DNA of 64,000 nt, taken from NCBI GenBank assembly GCA_020696365.1, contig JAEHCM010000003.1:124001-188000 (forward strand). The letters are read 5' to 3'. Source of the stretch: Thermoplasmata archaeon. GTDB lineage: Archaea; Thermoplasmatota; Thermoplasmata; UBA10834. Of the stretch, positions 25,083-33,773 are shown in pieces. The notes under the pieces are model-generated. The model saw only the letters and a program-made list of their open reading frames with translations, had not been told where the DNA came from and did no database searches. Numbering within the stretch: the stretch's first letter is position 1; each line of letters starts with the position of its first letter. A program made the translations under genes and the position numbers.

Positions 25083-25916
25083 ATGCTTGTCATGAGGACG
25101 AAGTACTCTGAATTCCTACGCGAGGACGTCGGCTCCGGAGACATCACCTCCGAACTTCTGCTCTCACCCGACCGCAGGGCGGTCGGGACCGTCAGTGCGA
25201 ATGAGATGTGCGTCCTAGCCGGTGCGAAGGAGGCGGCGGAGGTCTTCGCCGAACTCGGGGCGGAGGCCACCCTACCCGTGCCCGAGGGCACCAGGGTCGC
25301 GAAGGGAGACGTCGTCCTTGTCGTGAAAGGACCTGCAAGGGCCATCCTGACGGGTGAGCGGCTGGCTCTGAACTTCCTCATGAGGATGAGCGGCATAGCC
25401 ACCCTGACGAGCGACCTTCTCGAGACATGCCGCAACACGAACCCGGATGTCAACGTGGCCGCGACCAGGAAGACCACCCCCGGATTCAGGGAGTTCGAGA
25501 AGCGCGCGGTCTCCCTCGGAGGCGGCGACCCGCACAGGTTCGGACTCGACGACGCGATCCTCATCAAGGACAACCACATCGTCCTCGCAGGAGGCGTGCG
25601 TGAGGCGCTTAGGAAGGCGAAGGCGGCCAGCTTCACGAAGAAGATAGAAGTCGAGGTCGAGAACGAAGAGGATGCGCTCATCGCGGCCGAGGAGGGAGCG
25701 GACATAATCATGCTGGACAACTTCGACCCTTCCGATGGCGCCCGCGTCGCGAAGGCTATCAAGGGAAGGTGGCCCAGAGTGGTGATCGAGGTCTCCGGCG
25801 GGATACGACCGGACAACATCGAGCAGTACGCATCGTACGCGGACATCGTATCGCTCGGGTGGCTGACACACTCGGTCCGCTCTGTGAACTTCTCGATGAC
25901 GGTCACCGGGGAATGA
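25083..25916 (+). CDS. nadC: Nicotinate-nucleotide pyrophosphorylase (carboxylating)
   Basis: 277 residues. Signatures: EDVGSGDITSELL at the N-terminus, LNFLMRMSGIATLT, ATRKTTPGFR with the substrate-binding Arg/Lys, DAILIKDNHI, and IEVSGGIRPDNI near the end. It converts quinolinate and PRPP into nicotinate mononucleotide in NAD synthesis. No nadA or nadB is in view. The next gene overlaps its stop by 4 bases (ATGA), so the two are coupled. Confidence 0.95.
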   Translation: MLVMRTKYSEFLREDVGSGDITSELLLSPDRRAVGTVSANEMCVLAGAKEAAEVFAELGAEATLPVPEGTRVAKGDVVLVVKGPARAILTGERLALNFLMRMSGIATLTSDLLETCRNTNPDVNVAATRKTTPGFREFEKRAVSLGGGDPHRFGLDDAILIKDNHIVLAGGVREALRKAKAASFTKKIEVEVENEEDALIAAEEGADIIMLDNFDPSDGARVAKAIKGRWPRVVIEVSGGIRPDNIEQYASYADIVSLGWLTHSVRSVNFSMTVTGE

Positions 25917-26641
25917 GCTGGTACGTCCGCAGGTATTTCTACCGTCTCGCACCTCCAGCATCGAACATCATGCGTGCAGGCGAGGTCTGGGGAGCGGTCA
26001 CGGTCCTTTTCGTATCAGCCCTCGCGACCGTATCAGCGCTCCTGATCGCGCGCGGGGAGGAGTTGTCCTTCGTCCTGCCGTTCGTGGTCGTCATCCTCTC
26101 CATCTACCTCTACGTGGTCTACAAACGGTACCGTGTCGAGCTGGTCCCCGAAGGGGACCTCGATCTCTTCGACGACCCGGGCGACCTCAGGATACTGTGT
26201 GCGATATACGGCCTCCCACGGACGGGGTCGCCCAACTGGCTCAGACACCGCCTCGCGCAATTCGCGAGGGCCAACTCCGGCAGCAGCTTCGTGTGGGTCG
26301 CCCCCAGATCGATGAAGAGGATAGCTTCGGGGCTGGAGGTGAGCGCGGAGAAGGAGGAACAGGAGCTGTCCGAGGACCCCCAGGAACTCGTCATGAGGAT
26401 GGTCTCCGACGAGCCGTCAGATGACAGGAGCAGACGACCTCTCGTGTGGGGCGTGAGAAGGTCTCGCTCAAGACTAACCTCGATCGCGTCGTGCCCCGTT
26501 TGCGACTCAGATGTGCAGGAAAACTCTGCTGTCTGTGGAGGCTGCGGCGCGGATCTCGAGTTCTACGAGGCGCTATCCGAATCGAAGGTGGGCAGAAGGC
26601 TAGTCGCCCAGAAGGCGGACGGCCGCGGTCGCAAGGTTTGA
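25913..26641 (+). CDS. Membrane protein with C-terminal zinc ribbon
   Basis: 242 residues, starting at the ATG that overlaps the nadC stop (ATGA). Two membrane helices near the N-terminus (WGAVTVLFVSALATVSALLI and FVLPFVVVILSIYLYVVY), a cytoplasmic domain with LRILCAIYGLPRTGSPNWLR, and a double-CxxC zinc ribbon (SCPVCDSDV ... CGGCGADL) near residue 205. Family not recognised; coupling to nadC may be only transcriptional. Confidence 0.7.
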   Translation: MSWYVRRYFYRLAPPASNIMRAGEVWGAVTVLFVSALATVSALLIARGEELSFVLPFVVVILSIYLYVVYKRYRVELVPEGDLDLFDDPGDLRILCAIYGLPRTGSPNWLRHRLAQFARANSGSSFVWVAPRSMKRIASGLEVSAEKEEQELSEDPQELVMRMVSDEPSDDRSRRPLVWGVRRSRSRLTSIASCPVCDSDVQENSAVCGGCGADLEFYEALSESKVGRRLVAQKADGRGRKV

Positions 26642-26667
26642 TATCCCACCGCGCGTATCGATTGCCG

Positions 26668-26835
26668 ATGAAGGAAGACGCGAAGTGCGAGATCTGCGGG
26701 AAACCGGCCACGAGGTTCCTGTTTGCGGCATTAGTCTGCGACGATGAGGAGTGCATCGAGAAGGCGCGCATGGAGCGGGGTGGCCCCGGCGGGCACAAGA
26801 AGCGGGACATATCGGAGATTCTGAAGGGCGAGTGA
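26668..26835 (+). CDS. 55-residue zinc-binding protein
   Basis: A short protein with CEICGKPA and a C-x5-C pair (VCDDEEC), then a glycine/lysine-rich end. The two Cys pairs suggest one zinc. It begins 26 bases after the preceding gene on the same strand; a TATA-like tttgatat (about 26637) could give a separate leaderless transcript. Confidence 0.6.
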   Translation: MKEDAKCEICGKPATRFLFAALVCDDEECIEKARMERGGPGGHKKRDISEILKGE

Positions 26836-26890
26836 GAGTCCCGTACCCTCCAGCAACGTTTAAGACGAACTTCCCATTCTCCCGTCGCTG

Positions 26891-28057
26891 ATGGACAGAC
26901 GCGCGTTCTTCGGATTGATGCTGATAGAGACGATGCTCGCCTTCGGCATCACGTTCGCCGCGTCGTTCAACATCATCTACATGTACAACGAGCTCGAGGT
27001 GCCGTTGTGGTACGGCCCGATATACCTCGTCCTCGGGTTCGGCATATCGGCCATCGTGAGCCTCTGGATGTCCTGGCGGCCGCACATCGACCCCAGGAAC
27101 GCGATCATGTTCGGCCTGCTCTGTCTGTGCATCGAGTACTCCCTGTTCCTCGTCGTGCACGACGGATGGCTCCTGGGCATACTAGTCGGCGTCGCCTTCG
27201 GCCTCTACTTCCCGTTCTTCTGGATCCCTGTCAACGTGCTCATGGCGAGGATGACCGACAAGGGCGACAGGGGCGTGACATACGGGGCGTTCTTCTTCGC
27301 ATGGCCGCTCGCAGCCTTCGTCGCGCCGCTCCTCGGGGGGCTGGTGATCGGCTTCACCAACTACTCTCTGCTGTTCATCATCGGCATCGCCATCATCGCC
27401 TTGACAATAGGCGTGGTGTTCGCCTACAGGAAATACATCCCGACGAAACAGGTCATGCGGATACGCATAGACGCCCTGGGCAAGAGGAACGTGCTGGCGT
27501 TGTTCGGGGAAGGAGGGTTCGAGGGGGTGTTCTGGGTCGGACTGGTCCTCGTGGCGTACGTGTTCACGCAGGATGAGGTTGCGATAGGAGCCCTGTTCTC
27601 GCTGTTCGGATTGTGCGCGGGGATAATGGCCGTCATACTGGGCAAGGTCTCGGACAAGATACAGAACAGGGTGTTCTTCTTGCGGGTGAGCGCGCTCGCA
27701 TCGATACCATGCGTCATCGCAGTCTCCTACGCCACCTCCCTGGAGGAGTTCGCTCTCACCAACGGCTTGCTGGAGGTCGCATGCTTCGTCCTGCCTATCT
27801 TCTTATTCGCCATCCTCACCGACAAGATGGAGGATGCGAAGAACGACTCAGTCGTAGGGAGGGAGTTCTTCCTCAACATCGGCAGGGTCGTCACGATATC
27901 AATACTGATGACACTCCTCTACTTCGACTTCACACCGCAGCAGTGCTTTCTGCTGTGCATTCCATTCCTGGCCCTCAGCCTCGTCGCGTTTGAGGAGCGG
28001 AAAGCCGAGAAGGGGTGCGAGGTCGTGCCTGTTTCGGAGCATCACCGTGGAACCTGA
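26891..28057 (+). CDS. MFS transporter
   Basis: 388 residues with about 11-12 hydrophobic helices, starting FFGLMLIETMLAFGITFAAS. The loop MARMTDKGDRGVTYGAFF between helices 4 and 5 corresponds to the RG-rich MFS motif and LGKVSDKIQNR to the G-x3-D-x2 loop of the second half. The substrate cannot be told. A TATA-like tttaaga (about 26860) sits about 26 bases before the ATG. The 3' end overlaps the convergent HdrD-like gene by 16 bases. Confidence 0.8.
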   Translation: MDRRAFFGLMLIETMLAFGITFAASFNIIYMYNELEVPLWYGPIYLVLGFGISAIVSLWMSWRPHIDPRNAIMFGLLCLCIEYSLFLVVHDGWLLGILVGVAFGLYFPFFWIPVNVLMARMTDKGDRGVTYGAFFFAWPLAAFVAPLLGGLVIGFTNYSLLFIIGIAIIALTIGVVFAYRKYIPTKQVMRIRIDALGKRNVLALFGEGGFEGVFWVGLVLVAYVFTQDEVAIGALFSLFGLCAGIMAVILGKVSDKIQNRVFFLRVSALASIPCVIAVSYATSLEEFALTNGLLEVACFVLPIFLFAILTDKMEDAKNDSVVGREFFLNIGRVVTISILMTLLYFDFTPQQCFLLCIPFLALSLVAFEERKAEKGCEVVPVSEHHRGT

Positions 28058-29268
28058 AGCGATCTCCAGAGCAGCTCCATGAGGTCGACCATCTCCAGCC
28101 CGGACCTGCGCGAGGCGATGGCGGACTTCAGGCTCTGGTAGCAGAACGGACACGATGTCGTGAGGACTTCACATCCGACCTGCTCCGCGTCGGCCACCCT
28201 CATCCCGGATATATCGTCAGCCAGCTTGGGGAAGGCCGTCTTCACGCCACCGCCGGCCCCGCAGCACCGGGCGTTCTCACGGTTCCTATCCATCTCGACC
28301 AGGCGGACCCCCGGGATGGACTCGAGTATCCTCCTCGGTGCGGCGTACAGCCCGACATGCCTCCCCAGATGGCACGGGTCGTGGAACGACACCGTCTTGT
28401 CCACACGGGCGGAGGGAGAGACCTTGCCGGAATCTATCAGGTCCCCCACGAGTTCGGCAATATGTACGACCGGTGCAGGGAGCTTGCCGTATTTCGGATA
28501 GTCCTGCTTGAGGGTCTTGTAGCATCCCGCGCAGCTCGTGACTATCACCGACGGAGACGCCCGCTCGAACTTCTCGATGTTCCCCAGTACGAGGCCCTTC
28601 GCGGACTCCGACAGGCCGGTGCGCATCATCGTGGATCCGCAGCATCCCTCGTCGTTCCCGAGCGTACCGAAGTCGACGGCCGCATGTGCGAGCACGCGCG
28701 CGGTTTTCTCGGCCATCGCGCGTATGTTGGGGTCGTACGCCGCGGTGCATCCGACGAAGTACAGTACATCGTGGGCCTCGTTCACGGAATCGCCCACGGA
28801 GACCTCCTTCCCGAGTCGCTTCGACCATCTCGAGCGCTGCGTCCGGGGCTGCATCCAAGGGTTGTCGTAGTTCTCGATACTCTTAACGAGGGGCTCGTGC
28901 GCCGGCAACGGGCCGAGGCCGTTGGCCACGAGGAACTCCCTCATGTTCTCCCACATGGCGATCGTGTCGAGCCCTACGGGGCAGACGGCCTTGCACTGCC
29001 CGCATATCGTGCACTCGTATGCACGCTCCGACAACTCCCTGAGATCATTGTCAGCAATCACCTTCGGCCCGAACAGCCGCGCCTTGATCCCGTACTGCAT
29101 TCTGATGAACTCCCGCAGGCGCAGTATCTTGCCTCTGGGCGTCACGAGCTCGACATCCTGAGCCTCCCCTCCCGTGGGACACGTGATAGTGCACTCGCCG
29201 CACCTGACACACGCATCGTAGCGCAGCAAGGAGGACACGTCGAGCCGGGAGATGTCGAGCCGCTTCAC
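28042..29268 (-). CDS. HdrD/DsrK-like iron-sulfur protein with two CCG domains
   Basis: 408 residues, start GTG at 29268 overlapping the upstream cytochrome stop (GTGA). Two [4Fe-4S] motifs (CVRCGECTITCP near 20; CTICGQCKAVCP near 90) are followed by two CCG domains: CCGSTMM with SCAGCYKTL, then HDPCHLGRH, CCGAGGG and SCPFCYQSL. CCG domains hold the noncubane cluster that reduces disulfides in HdrB/HdrD. With the membrane cytochrome next to it, it likely takes electrons to or from the quinone pool; substrate unknown. No methanogenesis genes are visible in the window. Confidence 0.88.
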   Translation of the reverse strand: MKRLDISRLDVSSLLRYDACVRCGECTITCPTGGEAQDVELVTPRGKILRLREFIRMQYGIKARLFGPKVIADNDLRELSERAYECTICGQCKAVCPVGLDTIAMWENMREFLVANGLGPLPAHEPLVKSIENYDNPWMQPRTQRSRWSKRLGKEVSVGDSVNEAHDVLYFVGCTAAYDPNIRAMAEKTARVLAHAAVDFGTLGNDEGCCGSTMMRTGLSESAKGLVLGNIEKFERASPSVIVTSCAGCYKTLKQDYPKYGKLPAPVVHIAELVGDLIDSGKVSPSARVDKTVSFHDPCHLGRHVGLYAAPRRILESIPGVRLVEMDRNRENARCCGAGGGVKTAFPKLADDISGMRVADAEQVGCEVLTTSCPFCYQSLKSAIASRRSGLEMVDLMELLWRSLQVPR

Positions 29269-30179
29269 AGGGCACCCCCCTCCTGACCGAGCAGCATCTC
29301 CAGCTGAATGACCACCGGCGTGACCAGCATGTGGAACAACTTGCTGAACGGTATGAAGGCGATCAGCAACGCGCTCATGACCGCGTGCACGAGCCACGCC
29401 TGATCGTAGTAGTCCCCGGCCGATCCGGGCATGACGAGGCTGAACGCGTAGCCGACGAACGAATACAGTTCGTTCCCCTCGTGGCCGGATATACTCCCGG
29501 CCATGCCCATGCCCTCGAGGACGAACCCCCCGACGACTATGAGGAACAGGAAGACGAGCGAGGCGGCATCTGCCCCTTCGGTCGAGTGCTGCTTCGGCCT
29601 GACCACGAACTTCCTGGTCAGAGCCATCGTGAGCCCCACCAGCATCATGAGACCCGCTATCTCGAACGCGAAATCCCTCACGAGCAGCTTCGCCCATCCG
29701 TCCTCTGATATCATCGTCTCCCATCCGAAGATGTCGAGCGACAACGTGACGAATATGTCCAGGGCGAACATCAGGAGGAACCCTCCGAGTATCATGAAGT
29801 GGGCAAACCATCTGAGCATACTCAGCTCGCGCAGCTTGGTAATGTACAACGCCTCCCTGAGGAAGACGGACGTGAGCCTGACTATCTTCCTGCTGAAGAT
29901 GACGGACAAGGCTCTGGCGACGGTCCGCATCAACCGCGACTCCGGTGTTCCGACCAGCCCCTTCCCGCGCATCCACACAAGTGCGTTGGAGACGGTGCCG
30001 AGGACGAAGACCGCGAAGCACACGATCATGACTGCGAGGAACCAGTCGAGATATGCCCTATCCTGCACGTAGACGGTGTCGTATGGCAGCACCAGGATGG
30101 CCAACGTGAACGCTGATATCACGAGGACCAGAATGAGATACAGGGACAGCCTTCCCGCCGATCCGTTGCTGCTCGACAT
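29265..30179 (-). CDS. HdrE/NarI-like membrane cytochrome b subunit
   Basis: 304 residues, six or so membrane helices (LYLILVLVISAFTLAILVL; WFLAVMIVCFAVFVLGTVSN; LRWFAHFMILGGFLLMFALD and others) with His residues in WFAHFMI and WLVHAVM able to bind haem b. It pairs with the HdrD-like protein through a GTGA overlap and should anchor it and carry electrons across or along the membrane. I choose Met at 30179 because the TATATAC element at 30204-30210 lies within the 12 extra codons of a longer start at 30215. Confidence 0.85.
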   Translation of the reverse strand: MSSSNGSAGRLSLYLILVLVISAFTLAILVLPYDTVYVQDRAYLDWFLAVMIVCFAVFVLGTVSNALVWMRGKGLVGTPESRLMRTVARALSVIFSRKIVRLTSVFLREALYITKLRELSMLRWFAHFMILGGFLLMFALDIFVTLSLDIFGWETMISEDGWAKLLVRDFAFEIAGLMMLVGLTMALTRKFVVRPKQHSTEGADAASLVFLFLIVVGGFVLEGMGMAGSISGHEGNELYSFVGYAFSLVMPGSAGDYYDQAWLVHAVMSALLIAFIPFSKLFHMLVTPVVIQLEMLLGQEGGAL

Positions 30180-30203
30180 CCCATCGAGAATCAGGCTGGG
30201 TTC

Positions 30204-30210
30204 GTATATA
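30204..30210 (-). promoter_or_regulatory. TATA box of the Hdr-like operon
   Basis: TATATAC on the minus strand, about 26 bases before the ATG at 30179. It indicates a leaderless transcript for the cytochrome/HdrD-like pair and argues against the ATG at 30215. Confidence 0.55.
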
Positions 30211-30211
30211 G

Positions 30212-31285
30212 TCATCTGCCGCCTGACATCTGCTCAAACCGCAGGTTCACGCAATCCCTCGTGACACACATGAGAGAGTCGAGGACGGCGTCGATGGATT
30301 CCGACGCGTCGAGGGGCGTGTCGAGCAGGCTCATCCTAATACTGCGCAGACGGGCGGCGAGACCGTTCGCGACGTCTTCCGGAAGCGATACAGACCTCTT
30401 ACGGACCGCCTCCAACAAGACGAGGAACCTCTCCGAATCCCATATCTTGTTGCCGATGACAAAGGACCGGCCTTCGAGCCCGTGGAGCGAGACCGCGAGA
30501 TCCGCGACCGCTTTTGAGAGTTCGCCCTTCGAGGAGTCGGCTGTAGACTGCGTCACAGTCGTGTTCTGGGCCCCGTCGACGGGCAGACGAAGGAGTCCCA
30601 TGAACAGTAGGTTGGCCTCTGGATACAGCGGATGCTCGAGATGTGGGGACAGGAGCAGCATCCTACCCTCCCCGTACCGGGCCTCGATGACTGCTGGCCT
30701 GCCGAGGACCATCTCCCTTGCGCTCTGGGCGTTTATCTGAACCTCGGTCTTCTCCGTGAAACCGGAGAATCGCCCCATCACCCGCTCATCGGACGGTTCC
30801 CTGAAGACCGGACCGCCGTACACCGGCGCCTTCACGGAGATGTCGCCGCAACTGAGCAGCACCTCCCCGCGGACCGGGTGAATGATCCGTTTGTCGCAAT
30901 AACCTACGCTCAATCTTGGTGGCTCGCTCCCGGATGTCGGCAACCCTCGCACGATGTTCTCTATCTTCGTCGAGCACAAGTTGAACTCGCTCAGAGGAGG
31001 GACGGATGTGGGAAGCGGGAGGTATGCTCCGGCGCATATGCCGACGTATCTGCCGCCGGATCGGATGAATCTCCTGATCTCCGCGAACCCACCCCGTCCG
31101 ATGGACTCGGCGATCTCGAATGCGTCTCCTCCAGATATGAGCAGCAAATCGGGCATCCTGCGTGTGACGCCCTTGACCTCATCGGACGAAATGAAGTCGA
31201 CTTCGTAAAGACCCGCCGACTCGAACAGACGAGCGAGCCAAACCCACGAATGCGACGATCCTTTCCCGGCGTAGACCTCTATCAT
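30212..31285 (-). CDS. BPL-N/class I glutamine-amidotransferase-like protein
   Basis: 357 residues. The first 230 residues show a flavodoxin-like/amidotransferase fold: IEVYAGKGSSHSWVW, LLLISGGDAFEIAESI, and the nucleophile elbow RYVGICAGAYLPL with Cys near residue 84. LLLSPHLEHPLYPE holds a His at the place of the second catalytic residue. This resembles BPL-N domain proteins. The C-terminal 125 residues are helical and unrecognised. The stop lies 32 bases before the cytochrome start on the same strand. Confidence 0.7.
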   Translation of the reverse strand: MIEVYAGKGSSHSWVWLARLFESAGLYEVDFISSDEVKGVTRRMPDLLLISGGDAFEIAESIGRGGFAEIRRFIRSGGRYVGICAGAYLPLPTSVPPLSEFNLCSTKIENIVRGLPTSGSEPPRLSVGYCDKRIIHPVRGEVLLSCGDISVKAPVYGGPVFREPSDERVMGRFSGFTEKTEVQINAQSAREMVLGRPAVIEARYGEGRMLLLSPHLEHPLYPEANLLFMGLLRLPVDGAQNTTVTQSTADSSKGELSKAVADLAVSLHGLEGRSFVIGNKIWDSERFLVLLEAVRKRSVSLPEDVANGLAARLRSIRMSLLDTPLDASESIDAVLDSLMCVTRDCVNLRFEQMSGGR

Positions 31286-31421
31286 GTTGTTGTCGATCTC
31301 CGCTTGTGTCTACGTCATGCTCCCTGTTGTCATAAGGCTATCTTCTGTGCTGATGACAGGCCATACTGGCATGAGGACTTCCACCGACAAGACTATCTAA
31401 CACCTTACGCCTCCAACAATC

Positions 31422-33773
31422 GTGTGGTCTGGAGGAGCGTGCCTATTTCTCGGAGCCATCGTCCTGCTTTCAGCTGTCAACCTTGCAGCAGATGATTGCG
31501 AGTGCACGGATTACAGCTACGCGGAGGACCTGTTCCCGCATGATCCGATTTCTATCTCTGGCGACGCGGGGTTCACCGCAGACCAAGGCGTTGTATCTGG
31601 CTCTGGAACGGAGTTCGACCCGTACATCATAGAGGGATGGGACATAAACGCCTCTGAGGAGATAGGCATACACATAGCGTACACCTCCGCACATGTCGTA
31701 ATTCGAGATGTCTTCGTGCATCACGGCCATGCAAGGATATCGCATCCGGGTATCTCGATGGACGACAACGATGGGATACTCCTGGAGAGCGTCACGAACG
31801 TCCGTGTGGAGGACGTCAGCGTGACCATCTGTGTAAATGGGATTCAAGTCTACAAAGTGGCTGGCGTCGAAATCGCGGGATCCGAGATATGGGGATGCCC
31901 TTTCACGGGTGTATTCGTCCGAGAATCGGTGAATGTGACTGTCGAAGAGAATACCATCTGCGACATAGCCGGGAGTGGGATTCGCACCTCAATGTCAAGC
32001 GAGATCGCAGTGGAAGGCAACCTCATCGATGGTTGCGCAGCAGGCGTCTACATTGGTGATGACCAGGGGGATGTTCAGGTCGAGGGCAATCGCATAGTGT
32101 TCAATGGCGTTGGCCTGATGGGCGACAACTGCAGACAGGTCCACATCGAGGGCAACGAACTCGCGTACAACGAGATGGCCGCGATCATTATGTCTGAATC
32201 CGCATTCACAAACATCACAGGGAACCTCATTGAGAATAATGGCTGTGGCGTCCATCTCCTCGGATGCTGGGATTGCACCGTCTTCGGGAACGACTTCGCA
32301 TCGAACGATATGCAGGCGTTCGAATTCCGTGGAGAGCGGAACAAGTGGCACGATGAAGGCCAGAAGGCCGGCAATCACTGGTCGGATCACGATGGTACCC
32401 TGGCACGACAGATTACCACGGACATAGAAGATCGATACCCAATCTCGGAGGAGATCTGGGAAGGAGACCGAGTCAAGGCTCCGGAGGAACCGACGGAAGG
32501 CCCATGGACCGAGTCATACCAAGGGGATTTCAGGACCAGAACCGTCGACTCCAGAACGTCATATATTGATGAATCCTCGATGGAGATGATTCTCGGACCG
32601 GATGGCGACCTGCATGCAGTATACCGGATGAATGGTACGATCCGATACGCACGATGCTCAGATGGGCATTGGAACAGCGCAGTCCTGGACATCGACAGGT
32701 CCACCATTTCGAACCCGGCGATGATGATCGATGACGAGGGAAACCTGCACGTTGCATACTTATCGAAATTCTCGCTCTCGGACGAGGAGGTGCAACTCTT
32801 ACACGTCACGAACGAGGGTGGAGCGTTCAGGATATTCCCTCTCCTGGAAATTGAGATAGACACGCGGTGGGATAGAGCATATGTGGATTTTGGCCCAGAC
32901 GGGCACCTGTTTGCGGCTTATGAGACCAACCAGGTTGTGCCGCCAGATGATCCCACCGTATCCCACATCGTATCCTACACCTACGGGATATCCTATGCAC
33001 ACAACAGGGAGGGGAATTGGATCACAGACATCGTCTTCAATGGCACGGAGGCATCGCCCAGTGATCTGACGATGGAGGTGGATGCCATGGGCGAGATCCA
33101 CCTGGCGTTCTACTCACGCCTGAACGACACGGTGACCGTCAACTACACAACGGACGCTGGTGGCAGCTGGCCGGTGGAGAAGGTGTTTCAGTTCAATCCG
33201 CTCTGGGGTGCACCTGGCAACATATGCATAGATCTCGACAGCTCTAACAGGCCTCACATCGTCTTCAACAACAGGTCCTACGCGATTTGGCCGGACGAGG
33301 TGGATAACGTCAACACCATGCACTACGCAACCCAGAACTCGTCCGGATGGTCTGTCAGCACGATTTCGAGCAGTTTCAGAGTAGGGCAACCTGTCGACTT
33401 CGCTCTCGATACGGAGGACAAAGCGCACTTGCTGTACAACGACCAGTACAATTATGACCCCATGTACGCGACCAACTCGGACGCCAACGGGTCATCTTGG
33501 AGCATAGACAGACTCGCGACTGTTGGCATGGGGGGGTTCACCGGAGCTCTGGTTGTGGATGACATAGGGGTAGTGCACCTCCTGTACATGTCCGTGCAAG
33601 AGAATAGTCTCTCCGGTCTCTCCGGAGGTGGCTGGTGTGAGGTCATCTATGCGACCTCAGAGGAGCCGGCTGCAGCAAGCGGTGATTGGCTGGACGGCAG
33701 GTACGTCGTACTCGCCTGCCTGGTAGCGGCTGTTCTGACCATCACATACGCGTACAGGAGGCTGATGAAATGA
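31422..33773 (+). CDS. Surface protein: NosD-like beta-helix plus beta-propeller, C-terminal anchor
   Basis: 783 residues, GTG start. A signal-like hydrophobic N-terminus (ACLFLGAIVLLSAVNLAA) precedes a right-handed beta-helix (about residues 45-330) with repeats such as NVRVEDVSVTICVNGIQVYK and SEIAVEGNLIDGCAAGVYIG and the NosD-type ending AGNHWSDHDG. Residues about 375-745 contain roughly seven repeats of the form DG-x-LH-x-x-Y (DGDLHAVY, EGNLHVAY, MGEIHLAF, SNRPHIVF, EDKAHLLY, IGVVHLLY), a beta-propeller. A single helix (YVVLACLVAAVLTITYAYRR) anchors the C-terminus. Extracellular binding of sugars or proteins is likely (inference). ATGA overlap with the next gene. Confidence 0.82.
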   Translation: MWSGGACLFLGAIVLLSAVNLAADDCECTDYSYAEDLFPHDPISISGDAGFTADQGVVSGSGTEFDPYIIEGWDINASEEIGIHIAYTSAHVVIRDVFVHHGHARISHPGISMDDNDGILLESVTNVRVEDVSVTICVNGIQVYKVAGVEIAGSEIWGCPFTGVFVRESVNVTVEENTICDIAGSGIRTSMSSEIAVEGNLIDGCAAGVYIGDDQGDVQVEGNRIVFNGVGLMGDNCRQVHIEGNELAYNEMAAIIMSESAFTNITGNLIENNGCGVHLLGCWDCTVFGNDFASNDMQAFEFRGERNKWHDEGQKAGNHWSDHDGTLARQITTDIEDRYPISEEIWEGDRVKAPEEPTEGPWTESYQGDFRTRTVDSRTSYIDESSMEMILGPDGDLHAVYRMNGTIRYARCSDGHWNSAVLDIDRSTISNPAMMIDDEGNLHVAYLSKFSLSDEEVQLLHVTNEGGAFRIFPLLEIEIDTRWDRAYVDFGPDGHLFAAYETNQVVPPDDPTVSHIVSYTYGISYAHNREGNWITDIVFNGTEASPSDLTMEVDAMGEIHLAFYSRLNDTVTVNYTTDAGGSWPVEKVFQFNPLWGAPGNICIDLDSSNRPHIVFNNRSYAIWPDEVDNVNTMHYATQNSSGWSVSTISSSFRVGQPVDFALDTEDKAHLLYNDQYNYDPMYATNSDANGSSWSIDRLATVGMGGFTGALVVDDIGVVHLLYMSVQENSLSGLSGGGWCEVIYATSEEPAAASGDWLDGRYVVLACLVAAVLTITYAYRRLMK

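Noticed and set aside
28015..29286. 423-codon open frame antisense to the HdrD-like gene
   Set aside because: Composition (His/Arg/Gly/Leu) is that of a shadow frame; the minus strand carries intact Fe-S and CCG motifs.
29269..30021. N-terminal extension of the HdrD-like frame to 30021
   Set aside because: It only mirrors the cytochrome gene in another frame; GTG 29268 overlaps the cytochrome stop and fits the family start.
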